Of a stretch of DNA of 64,000 nucleotides, positions 1 to 8,972 are shown piece after piece. Under the pieces are notes generated by a model, which worked only from the letters and a program-made list of their open reading frames with translations, searched no databases and was not told the origin of the DNA. A program made the translations under genes and the position numbers. Source of the stretch: Argyresthia goedartella (taxonomy: Eukaryota > Arthropoda > Insecta > Lepidoptera > Argyresthiidae); assembly GCA_949825045.1 (NCBI GenBank), contig OX463816.1, positions 18,983,243 to 19,047,242 on the forward strand, given 5' to 3'. Each line of letters begins with the position of its first letter. Position 1 is the first letter of the stretch.

Positions 1-1562
1 AATAATCTAGGAACGTTTAGACAACTTGTTAAACGTTTCGTTCACTTATTTGTCTGACGGAATTTGAGTACCTTGGTTAAATGTCGGTATTTAATTAACG
101 GTCTAAAGAGTTAGTTAAGTGTCTGATTTAACCAATTAACTGCGACATATACCCAAAAAAATACTTGTAAAAACTAGTAAATTTCTTAGGAACTACAAAA
201 GTAGTGTCTCTTGGGTAACTTGGGTGACTAGTGAAAAAATAGATTATTTTTTATTCAAATAATACAATAGATTATTTTTTGTTCAAAAAATGCTAATTGA
301 GCTTTTAAATATCTAAGCTTAAATTATCACTGTTTATAAAAAATAATTGTATACCTTATTTATATTCAAGGAAAGGTTTTAATTTTTTTCTGAAAATTAG
401 GGACATTAAGTGACCCAAGCGACAAATTGAGTGACTCCAGAGTTGGTATTATGGGAAAAACTAATGAAAACTTTTTATTTTTATAATTAGTAAAAGACAA
501 TATGGAGCCGTATATGGGTAAATTAAACAACAAGTCGTAAGAACTTATGAATATTAGATACAAACATACAGCTAGAGCTTTATTTATCCTTAGTAACAAT
601 ATGATATGAAATACAGTCTTCTATTCAGACAGTTTTTTTGTATCTTACCAACTGAAGTGAGATACTACTTATGACCTACATTTATTGAGTAAAACATCAC
701 AATATGTAAACTGTAAAATAAACAAAATCTAACGAAAAAAAACCTTTTAGTAATTGAGATCACACATTACGAGAAGAATAATCAACAAAAGTGTGATTGA
801 TATATGCTACATCACTACCTGCGGTGTGTCAAAAATGCCTTTTTTGACACACCACAGGAATTTTACCTTTATCTCACCATCGTCATCTAAATCGTTGATA
901 ACGCATCCGTATCTGTAGTTTTTAAATTTGGTATTCCTCCTTTGTAAAGGTTGCTTTATTTCCTGATGACTCAGGCTGTTGTTCTTCAACAAAAGAATAT
1001 TGCGGCGACTATATTATATCATATACGCTTTTTCCACGTTACTTACATAAATCCGTCAAATTAATATCTTCTTGTGGATGATTCCTAATACTATGAAAAG
1101 TGCTATGTCGTCCTCGGAATCAGATTAAATAGCAGATGCAAAAAGAACTCGCATGATATTGACCTCATCCAGATGGATCTTTAACAAATCACGTAAAAAA
1201 TGGGCCACTTTTTCCCAAAAGTCGTTATATTGTAACAAAAAAACATATCATAAACCGTTTTAGATTCTTCACAGTGTGCTCTTTTTAACGATAGTCTACA
1301 CATACATATTTTTCTGTTGACAAAAGGAAGAAAAGTAATCAGGTAACCGAAATGTCTCTTGGGTCACCACTAGAGTGAATCAAGGGACGGCTTACCCAGG
1401 GGACATTTTGCCATAATTTCAGCAAAATAAAATAATAAATTTAAGAAATAAAAAAGGTAACTTGGTAACCTTTTAGAACAAATAACCTGGCACTAAGGTA
1501 ATAATTACCATAAAATTCTAAATACTTACGACTTTTTTGTGGGTCGCCCAGCAGACACTCAA
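1..1562. other. AT-rich DNA without a clear gene
   Basis: Very AT-rich sequence with many homopolymer runs. The only coding-like patch is on the minus strand around 807-992: an acidic stretch followed by a basic, aromatic segment that vaguely resembles C-terminal pieces of insect transposon-derived proteins. It has no recognisable domain and no intact context. I see no RNA gene and no element boundary before the TTAA that begins the piggyBac insertion. Confidence 0.5.
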
Positions 1563-1585
1563 TTAACCCTTAACTACCTACCTCC
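1563..1585. repeat. piggyBac left target site and inverted terminal repeat
   Basis: TTAA (1563-1566) followed by the left terminal repeat starting CCCTTAAC at 1567. It pairs with the right terminal repeat ending at 4074. Confidence 0.9.
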
Positions 1586-1600
1586 TATTTTTGTAACATA

Positions 1601-1618
1601 ACCACCTACCACCCGTCT
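1601..1618 (+). repeat. piggyBac internal repeat, copy 1
   Basis: ACCACCTACCACCCGTCT, exactly repeated at 3860-3877 in the same orientation and at 4051-4068 in reverse complement. The motif overlaps the right terminal repeat but sits 34 bp inside the left end, so the two ends are built asymmetrically. Subterminal repeats of this kind are usual transposase-binding candidates (inference). Confidence 0.85.
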
Positions 1619-1955
1619 TAGAAACGTGTGTGTCAAATTACCCTCGCCATGTATAATATTTATAACTTAGAGGTTTTGGAAAATAAAAAACATGTTAATA
1701 ATGTTAGAAACTATGTATTATAATAATAAACACAAAATAAAAACGACTACGTTTTCCATAAACTAAATAACAAAAAACCAACTTACTTTTTTTCCCACAA
1801 AAATACAGTCTTTGGATAATGAGAACCATAAAAAAATACAAAAAGATAATACTTATTTAGTACTAATTTTCAATTATTCAATAATCAACAAAGATAAGAA
1901 AAAAATTAGTGACGTTCTAGAACAACTCAATCAACAAAATTGCAGACCATTAACT

Positions 1956-3812
1956 TTACATTTTTTCACGGCAATTACTGCACAGTTTATTAGAGCATTC
2001 GAGGCAAATGGGTGCCTTACACTCGAAACAAATATATTGGGTTCTGCGTTTCTTTTTTGGGTCACAAGTAGAACATGTCTTGCGAACAGCTAACCTTTCT
2101 TCAGCATAGCTGCCACCTGGAACTTCTGCTGGAGCCGCCTCGTCTTTGTGATGGAGTATACGTCGAAGAGCGACTTTTATATCCCGTTGCATCTGAGGAT
2201 TATTTTCGCGTCGCTCCATATGCGGTCTTGTGAGCTGTTCGGCTAATTTCTTCAGGAATTTGAATCTGCTTTCAGTTTTTTGGGTTTGGCCTTTAGCAGA
2301 TAAGCTGACAATGTAACAGTTTGAAGCTGAAATGTCCAGCAACCTGTAAAATACTGCCAACGGCCATCTACGAGTGCGACGGCCTGACGAGTAGTTGGCG
2401 CATCTCTGATCTAATAAATCTACACCAATTTTGGTTTGATTATAGTATAGTATTATCTCCGGTTTCTTTGTGGTATTGTCAACATTTGCAGTATGGTGCA
2501 TACTTGAGACGGTTATCACTGCTTTGTTTAGTTTCGGCACGTACGATGATATTGTGATATCTTTTGTAAATCCAAATACAGTAGAATCAACATTTCTGTT
2601 ACGAGCGGCCAAAAATTCTGGGGGAATTTCTCTTTGATTCTTTCTCAACGTACCAACAACGGTCAGCTGCTTCTGTTTCATTTGTTCCAATAGCTCTATA
2701 GAAGTATACCAATTATCAGTAGTCACATTTCGATTAGAACCTTCAATCGGAGGTATAAGGCGCAGAACTGCCTGAGTAGGTTTTTTCAGTCTTTGATACT
2801 CTGCAGACAAATTACACCCATCGGAATCCTTTCCCAAATAAATGTAGGCATTGAGCAAGTATCCTGATCTTGCATCTGTAAGACACTGTATTTTTATTCC
2901 ATATTTTGCGGGTTTTTTTGGCATATACATTTTGAAACGGCATCTGCCACGAAATGCCACTAACATTTCATCGATACATGCACAACTTCCGATCACATAA
3001 ACAGCTTGACAACGGTTTATGAAATCATCAAAGAGTTCAGAAATAGGAGCAGAAGGATCGTGCTCTCGACGTACCAGTCTCGTCTCTGCATCATCAAAAC
3101 GAATGGTTTTGAGCAACACTTCAAATCTGTTTTTACTCAGAATACAACGGTATATTTCCCTTCCTGTCCCGTCCATACTATACCAAGACGTATAGTGTTC
3201 GTGGTTTTCCTTGAATATAGCTGTATAGAAAAGGAATCCTATGAAAGCTTTCAATTCAATGAGATCCATATCTTGAACACAGGTTTGCTTTTGATATTTT
3301 GGTCTAATCTCCCTTATTTTCTTATTAGTATACAAAACAATTTTTTCGAGCATTTCGTCAGTAAAGAACAACTTCCATATGTCCAGGGGAGAAGATGAAG
3401 AATTTATTTGATCTCGGTATTCGGCTTTGATACCCTCACGCTCCCTGACAATGTTGTGCTCTAATGTTCTTGCACGTGAAGACGAAGGAACAGATGCCCA
3501 ACGGAAACGATTCTTACCAAAATAGTTCTTCTTTCTACGTAATTCTGCCACCGGCATGTCGTCTTCCGATGAAAAGTGAGAGTCTGCAGTCACAGGATCA
3601 GTAGAATTTGGAGATGGTTCCCTATTACCTTTTTCCGATGACGCCAGATCTTCCTCACCATCAATTTCAGAATCCGATCCGCAATCATCTTCTACTAGTT
3701 CCTGTTCGCCAATATTACTTTCGACTTCACTGCATTCATCGTTAGGCAGATCCTCTTCATCTGACAACTCATTACCTAACAAATTCTCAATATCCTTGTC
3801 TCGTAAAGCCAT
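1956..3812 (-). CDS. piggyBac-family transposase, 618 residues
   Basis: Cut-and-paste DNA transposase expected to act in the nucleus on the element's own ends. The N-terminal ~100 residues are acidic and low-complexity, as in other members. The DDE_Tnp_1_7-type core follows, with aspartates in the three expected contexts: D281 (in IDEML), D366 (in TTDNW) and D465 (in GVDLLDQ). The C-terminus (about 577-616) is a cysteine-rich zinc-binding domain with repeated C-x2-C pairs, which binds the subterminal repeats in characterised members. The length is close to the ~594 residues of the T. ni enzyme. The start lies 262 bp inside the right end. No frameshift or internal stop is seen, so catalytic competence is plausible (inference). 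Confidence 0.93.
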   Translation of the reverse strand: MALRDKDIENLLGNELSDEEDLPNDECSEVESNIGEQELVEDDCGSDSEIDGEEDLASSEKGNREPSPNSTDPVTADSHFSSEDDMPVAELRRKKNYFGKNRFRWASVPSSSRARTLEHNIVREREGIKAEYRDQINSSSSPLDIWKLFFTDEMLEKIVLYTNKKIREIRPKYQKQTCVQDMDLIELKAFIGFLFYTAIFKENHEHYTSWYSMDGTGREIYRCILSKNRFEVLLKTIRFDDAETRLVRREHDPSAPISELFDDFINRCQAVYVIGSCACIDEMLVAFRGRCRFKMYMPKKPAKYGIKIQCLTDARSGYLLNAYIYLGKDSDGCNLSAEYQRLKKPTQAVLRLIPPIEGSNRNVTTDNWYTSIELLEQMKQKQLTVVGTLRKNQREIPPEFLAARNRNVDSTVFGFTKDITISSYVPKLNKAVITVSSMHHTANVDNTTKKPEIILYYNQTKIGVDLLDQRCANYSSGRRTRRWPLAVFYRLLDISASNCYIVSLSAKGQTQKTESRFKFLKKLAEQLTRPHMERRENNPQMQRDIKVALRRILHHKDEAAPAEVPGGSYAEERLAVRKTCSTCDPKKKRRTQYICFECKAPICLECSNKLCSNCREKM

Positions 3813-3859
3813 ATTTCACTGAAAAAGTAAAAAAAGGAACACTTGAGTTTAGTCACGCA

Positions 3860-3877
3860 ACCACCTACCACCCGTCT
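3860..3877 (+). repeat. piggyBac internal repeat, copy 2
   Basis: Second exact copy of the 18-bp motif. It lies between the transposase start codon (3812) and the right end, in the same orientation as copy 1 and inverted relative to the terminal copy at 4051-4068. Confidence 0.85.
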
Positions 3878-4050
3878 CTGAGACACTCGGCGATAGTTTT
3901 TTACTCACCACAGGTAATCAAGCGCACTACCGGCATCGACGAGCGCATGCGCGACACTGAGGGACGCGGGGAGAAGGTACTTGAACGCGCAGGATTGTAC
4001 AGTGTAAGGGCGTAAAAATATTTGCGATTTTAAAGTAGCTTCCGTCTGGT

Positions 4051-4078
4051 AGACGGGTGGTAGGTGGTTAAGGGTTAA
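4051..4078. repeat. piggyBac right inverted terminal repeat and target site
   Basis: Reverse complement of the 18-bp motif (4051-4068), leading into the end GGTTAAGGG (to 4074) and the TTAA duplication at 4075-4078. Confidence 0.9.
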
Positions 4079-4257
4079 AACACGTTGACTCCAATCCAGC
4101 CGCGAGCGAAATGGCCGAATCAAAACAAGGGTACAGCAAACTTGAACGCGATCGTATGATGGTTAGATTCTATCCTGATTGGTCAAGCCTGCTAATACCA
4201 GTGCTTCCGAAAGACGCCTCTCAGAGAAGGTAGCACCAAGAAACTCTACGGGGATGT

Positions 4258-5268
4258 AATTTTTAGGGTTTTGTACCCGAAGGGTGCCAAACGGGACCCT
4301 TATACTAAGCCTCCGCTGTCCGTCTGTCTATCCGTCCGTCCGTCCGTTCGTCCGTCCGTCACCGGGCTCTATCGGATCAACCGAAATAGGTAGAAAACTG
4401 AAATTTTCACAGAATGTGCATTTCTGTTGCCGCAACAGCAACAAATAGTGAAATATACCGGTTTTCAAGAATTAAAAGAAGTACCTATAGAAGTAATTAT
4501 TGGTATGGGCTTTTTCTTAGCCATTTTGTTTTATTTGTTTATCGGTGAAAATCGACTCTCCCGATCTTATCGGAAAAGATTTTTATTTGCAGGCATTGAG
4601 TTTTGTGCTTAGTTATTTGTCATTATATGTTTAGTAATTGCTCATTTGAATTATACTTAAATGATGGGTCTGTATGGGGTTAATCTGGCTCAACACAGAC
4701 CTTGCTGTTAATAATTTTGTAATGATTTATTCCTGCTTATTAATTGTGATAATGACTAAATATTATATTTTGTATTATTCTAGCATAAGCAATTTTTAAA
4801 AAGAGATCTAAAAATCAATCTGTAGGAGTTTCTACGTCCTTCTTCTTCCACAGTGGTCCAATGTAGAGAAGTGGCAAAAAATGACGATTGCTATGTATAT
4901 GTAAATATCTACAGTAATAAAGACATTTGGAATTTGGAATTTGGAATATAATAAATAATATGAAGTTTTTTATCATATTTGATTTTATTTCTGTAAATAA
5001 GTTACTCAAATTCTATCCACTTCCAGTTTCAATGAGCAAAGGGTTTTGTTAACCTGAGTAAATAGTTTAATACTTACTTACTACATATGCAAAACTATGT
5101 TTCAATGTTTCCATGTACGGCCTTGAATGTAGTCCTGACTAGTATTTAATATTTTATTATTAAAAATTAAATGGGTCAAAAGACTGTTTTACGTTTTTCC
5201 GTGTACAATGGCATGGAAACCTTCATGTGCGGGTCCGATGTCCTACTCGCACTTGACCGGTTTTTTTT
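4258..5268 (+). repeat. Dispersed short repeat, copy 1, interrupted
   Basis: Begins near TTTTTAGGG(T)TT.GTACCCGAAGGG, runs through a (TCCG)n-rich stretch around 4320-4360, and ends with CTCGCACTTGACCGG plus a T run at 5247-5268. The same start and end occur at 34646-35056, and a partial copy lies near 25190-25325. This is a short non-autonomous repeat that I recall as common in moth genomes; its class is uncertain. The middle is interrupted by a LINE 3' end at about 4655-4962. Confidence 0.65.
4655..4962 (+). mobile_element. CR1-like LINE 3' end (5'-truncated)
   Basis: Closely matches the 3' untranslated region at 17400-17600, including the shared CTCAACACAGACCTTGCTGT and GTCCAATGTAGAGAAG segments. 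That region follows the LINE RT at 16330-17374, so both belong to one family. Here the family's true end is visible: AATAAAGA followed by tandem ATTTGGA units (about 4918-4947). Only about 300 bp of 3' UTR is present, typical of a 5'-truncated insertion. Confidence 0.75.
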
Positions 5269-5866
5269 AATTTTCGTATATTTTTTTATGTTATCATAGC
5301 TTAAAATGCGTTCATGGATTAAAATATTGCTAACAATTACACAATGTATAATATACAAATAATCTAATGTAATGACAATATTATTTAATTTGATATTGGG
5401 TGCTTACCTATGAAGTTGGCGTATTTTTCTTCCAGATTCAGGAGTTCATAATTCGAGTAATTCAATAGCTATTTCCAGTTTTTTTTTATTGTTTTAAAAT
5501 TAATTTCAATATTTTACTCATTAAATTTTCTTTTAATTTTCAGTTTGATAACTAAAATGTTATGTTCAAAATCAGAGCCTCCTAAATGTCATTTTCATGA
5601 TAATATTCGTAATATTTTTTACAGCTGACACTTTTCAAAAATTATATGAAATTTTCTGTTAGCTAAATGTTGTCTCATTCATACACACAAAGTTTATAAA
5701 ATTAGGATCTGTCATTACTAAAAAAAATACAAAAATTTTTGTACTGAAACTTAAATTTCTCCATACAAAACGCCAATTTCATATGTAAGAGTAATATGAA
5801 TTTTATAACATTATTTTTTTGTTGAAGGGAAAAAAATGGAATTACCCATGCCCAGAAGTCAGACCT
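5269..5866. other. Non-coding AT-rich stretch
   Basis: No coding potential, repeat boundary or RNA gene recognised. Confidence 0.5.
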
Positions 5867-6149
5867 CCACATATTGAGCGGGCATCAGCTCGTGTGGTGG
5901 ACTAAAAATAAGCCCTTGTGGTGTGTTTTACAGCCTTCGATATTCGAGTTTAATGTGAGCCATGGACTAATATTATAACATCGTTTCTATAAATGCCATG
6001 ATGATATGACCGGATCCCCACATATTGAGCGGGCATCAGCTCGTGTGGTGGACTAAAAATAACTCCTTGTGGTGTGTTTTACAGTCTTCGATATTCGATT
6101 TTACTGTGAGCCATGGACTAATATTATAACATCGTTTCTATAAATGCCA
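5867..6149. repeat. Tandem duplication, 151-bp period
   Basis: Two 132-bp copies at 5867-5998 and 6018-6149 differ at only a few positions (for example AAGCCC versus AACTCC after ACTAAAAAT). They are separated by a 19-bp spacer. Both start CCACATATTGAGCGGGCATC and end ATAAATGCC. The unit is unrecognised. Confidence 0.85.
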
Positions 6150-7703
6150 ATCAGATAGCTCAAAACAACAATCTAACATAATAAATTAATACATAATAAC
6201 ATAAATTATGAGAAACCAGACGAGACTAGTCCCCCCAAGCAGCACCCGTTCACGAGTATGACTTGTGCACCAACCATCACCCCCCTCGCCATATAAGAGG
6301 TAGGCAAGCAATGAAATTTTAGTAAGCATAACCGTAAACTCTGGTTTATTGGTAACAGATTTGTATTCTTAGTTAAAGCCAATAAATTGTTATGAGTGTT
6401 AACGTAGCAGTTTTGTTCACTTAATTTTAGTGTGTTGCGTTTTTCCTTATTTTCTTTTTACCTAAATCTCCTCCGGACTGAGGAAAATAAATTGGAATAG
6501 GAATTGGAATTATTCAAACTGGTCGGGCCATTTTATAGCTTTAGTAAGACTTACGTACAGCGATTAATTTTTATAAGTATAGAATAAGAAAAATTAGCTT
6601 TCAACAAAATGAATTAATAAAAATAAAAAAAAGATTTATAAATCATTATAGATTTCTAAGACATGAATAAACTTTATCCTCTGTCATATTCACCGGGGCA
6701 TCATGCCGTATAAAGCTTAGCACAGCGCGCGTCATTGAGAAAATATGAAGATTTTTCTGCCCTACAATTCTTATTCAGATGCAAAAATCGTTAAAAACAT
6801 AGGAAGTTACAAAAAAAATGTCTTTTCTGACATTTGACCTAGATGATATCATTTTATGTGACTTTTGAAACAATATCATCTCATCATGAGTCAGATCTCT
6901 AAATACGAGGTGAAAATCTAAATTTACTGAATTATAAAAGAAACGTGATTAAAATTACAGAAATAACATTTATTGGTAAATCAATCATTCAATGATGTCT
7001 TAGTGAAGATAAGAAATGTAATTAGTTTTATCATGTTATTATTGTCAAAAACGTAATCATCAGAAAATTACAGGTCGCATCGAACCGTTTTGCACTGTAT
7101 TAGCCATTTTAAAAGTCCAGTCAGTTAAGATAGTTTTTGTAAATGTTTCGCAATATGTAGTTAACATATTTGTTCCAATTTTGTTGTTTTTTGTAGAAAA
7201 GGATGATTGTAGGGTATCACGTTTTGCAGCGTAAGCTTAGGCTCCCAGGTGACAATAAGCTTACTTATGCTCGCCTGCGAGCAAAGGTACACTTATTAGC
7301 GTCTAACCATTAAATAACCAGTCGTCTCTGAATCTTTATAACATTACTCGTGTCATAACCGGGAGACGGATAATCCATTCATTTGGGTGACCCGTTTCAA
7401 AAGGATAACTGTCACATCTTTTAACCCTTATAACGGTAAACCGTTTCCACGGTTAATAATTTCAAAGTGTTAACCCACTCCCCTTTAAATTATTAACAGA
7501 AATTCTAGAGAGAGCGCCACTGACGAAATTTTTTTTGACTCTCTCCACATTGAATCATTGTGGGAGAAGCAGGGCGAAGAAATTCCCACAGATTGATTTT
7601 TAGGTCTCTTTTTTAAAAAATTCATTCCTCGTTGGGTTCTCGTTTCGCGCGCACGTCTGTTCTTACCTCGCAAGTGAGCTACCGGTTCCCACTCGACTAC
7701 AAC
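6150..7703. other. Non-coding DNA with possible retroelement debris
   Basis: Around 6290-6300 there is a TATA-like ATATAAGAGG and around 6380 an AATAAATTG, which together could be a degraded solo LTR. At about 6486-6510, AATAAATTGGAATAGGAATTGGAAT resembles a LINE 3' tail. Neither has a second boundary, so both are weak. The last ~150 bp before 7700 may be 5' leader of the following LINE. No gene seen. Confidence 0.35.
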
Positions 7704-7746
7704 TAGTGATGGGGCAAAGTATCGATAGTTGGGAGTATCGATATCG
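7704..7746 (+). repeat. Left inverted end (hAT-like) with two TATCGATA motifs
   Basis: TAGTGATGGGG at 7704-7714 matches, in inverted orientation, the sequence ending at 11669. TATCGATA palindromes lie at 7720-7727 and 7736-7743 and recur near the right end. TAGTGATGGG-type ends are a hAT transposon style. The flanking 8-mers do not match, so no target duplication is visible. Confidence 0.5.
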
Positions 7747-7760
7747 TCGTTGAATCCAAC

Positions 7761-8972
7761 ATGGATAAATTCGTAAGCAGGAGCTCCTCAAGCTCCAGCC
7801 TTAATAACAAGCGCACCAGAGATGAAGAAACTTCAGATGGCTGGCAGCTGCCGAAGCGAACTGCTACTCATTCAAGTTCCGAAACAGCTTCTGATAAGCC
7901 CAGATTCATCACTCAAAACCGTTTCAGCAACCTATCTGTGGATCCAAGTCAAGGCCTATCTGAACCTTTAAAACACGCAGTGACAGCGAGGAAAAACCCG
8001 ACACGAGTTCCTCCCATCATCATCCAGATCCAAGATAATTGGACTCACGGAACTATCAAAGGTATGATTGATAAAATCGATAAAAACTTTCACCTTCAAT
8101 ATAGAAGCAACAATCGAGTGGCTGTTCAATGCTACTCCGCTGCGACCCATAAACTAATCATCGACGGTCTTCGAGCTGAAAATGTCCAGTTCCACACATT
8201 CACCAGGAAGGATGAAAAAATGACGAAAGTAGTCATTAGAGGCCTGCCAGCGTATTTTGAAGCCACCTTACCTGAGGATCTAAAAGAACTTGGTTTTGAA
8301 GGGGCGATCGTCACTAAACTCGTGTCGCCATCCAATGCAGGTGCTACGTGTCCACCATACTTGGTACAATTTCCCCCTGGAATAGACATTGTCAAGTTTC
8401 GCCAGATAAAATACATTGGAAACTGCGTTGTAGAAATTACGAGATTCAAGGCAAACAAATCTGCTGGCACGCAATGTTACCGTTGCCAAAATTTCGGGCA
8501 TGCAGCTCGTAACTGCAATTTTCCACCGAGGTGCGTGAAGTGCACTGAACCACACGAAACCAAAGCATGTCCTAAAACGGATCGTTCAACTCCCGCTCAG
8601 TGTTGCAACTGTAAAGAAGAGCATCCAGCAAACTATCATAAGTGTCCGCAGAGACTTTCATATCTGGACAGAATGAGAGTAAACCGTACAGATGCCCGTC
8701 CTGCTATTCTGAACCGTCCTGCTCCTAATCTGCCTGGCATAAAACCGGTCTTTATGCGCAATGATAGAACGTGGGCTGACATCGCTAGTTCAACAAATCC
8801 TGCAGACCAACCACCGTTACTTCCCACCCATAACCTGGGACAGGACTCAACAACACAGGAGATGCTTGATATTCTAAGAACGATCCAAACCATCAAGAGC
8901 CAATTTTTGCAGTGTAATTCAATCCTGGATAAGGTAGTCTTGATATTGACTCATCTAGGCCACTATGTTTAA
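7761..8972 (+). CDS. LINE ORF1: gag-like nucleic-acid-binding protein
   Basis: 403 residues. The N-terminus is Ser-rich and basic. A middle domain (about 95-230) has the PRE_C2HC arrangement (VVIRGLP near 157) found upstream of zinc knuckles in Jockey-clade ORF1 proteins. Three cysteine-rich knuckles follow at about 239-252 (CYRCQNFGHAARNC), 258-270 and 281-295. The expected role is binding LINE RNA to form ribonucleoprotein particles. The stop overlaps the ORF2 start by 8 bp, suggesting coupled or reinitiated translation. The start is the first ATG after the TATCGATA pair. No disabling mutation seen. Confidence 0.85.
   Translation: MDKFVSRSSSSSSLNNKRTRDEETSDGWQLPKRTATHSSSETASDKPRFITQNRFSNLSVDPSQGLSEPLKHAVTARKNPTRVPPIIIQIQDNWTHGTIKGMIDKIDKNFHLQYRSNNRVAVQCYSAATHKLIIDGLRAENVQFHTFTRKDEKMTKVVIRGLPAYFEATLPEDLKELGFEGAIVTKLVSPSNAGATCPPYLVQFPPGIDIVKFRQIKYIGNCVVEITRFKANKSAGTQCYRCQNFGHAARNCNFPPRCVKCTEPHETKACPKTDRSTPAQCCNCKEEHPANYHKCPQRLSYLDRMRVNRTDARPAILNRPAPNLPGIKPVFMRNDRTWADIASSTNPADQPPLLPTHNLGQDSTTQEMLDILRTIQTIKSQFLQCNSILDKVVLILTHLGHYV

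Larger units (their letters stand above)
1567..4074 (-). mobile_element. Complete piggyBac-type DNA transposon
   Basis: A 2508-bp element lies between TTAA at 1563-1566 and TTAA at 4075-4078, the hallmark piggyBac target duplication. The left end begins CCCTTAACTACCTACCTCC, and the right end read inward begins CCCTTAACCACCTACCACC (17 of 19 identical), so both ends start with the CCC typical of the superfamily. The single minus-strand transposase is intact. With ends, duplication and open frame all preserved, the copy looks young and possibly active. The terminal repeat differs from the Trichoplusia ni element after the first bases, so this is a different lineage. Confidence 0.92.

Noticed and set aside
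2321..3398. Plus-strand open frames across the piggyBac transposase
   Set aside because: They are antisense to a well-supported transposase and show no domain.
4427..4612. 61-codon frame with a hydrophobic segment
   Set aside because: It lies inside the dispersed short repeat and has no conserved counterpart in the second copy at 34646.
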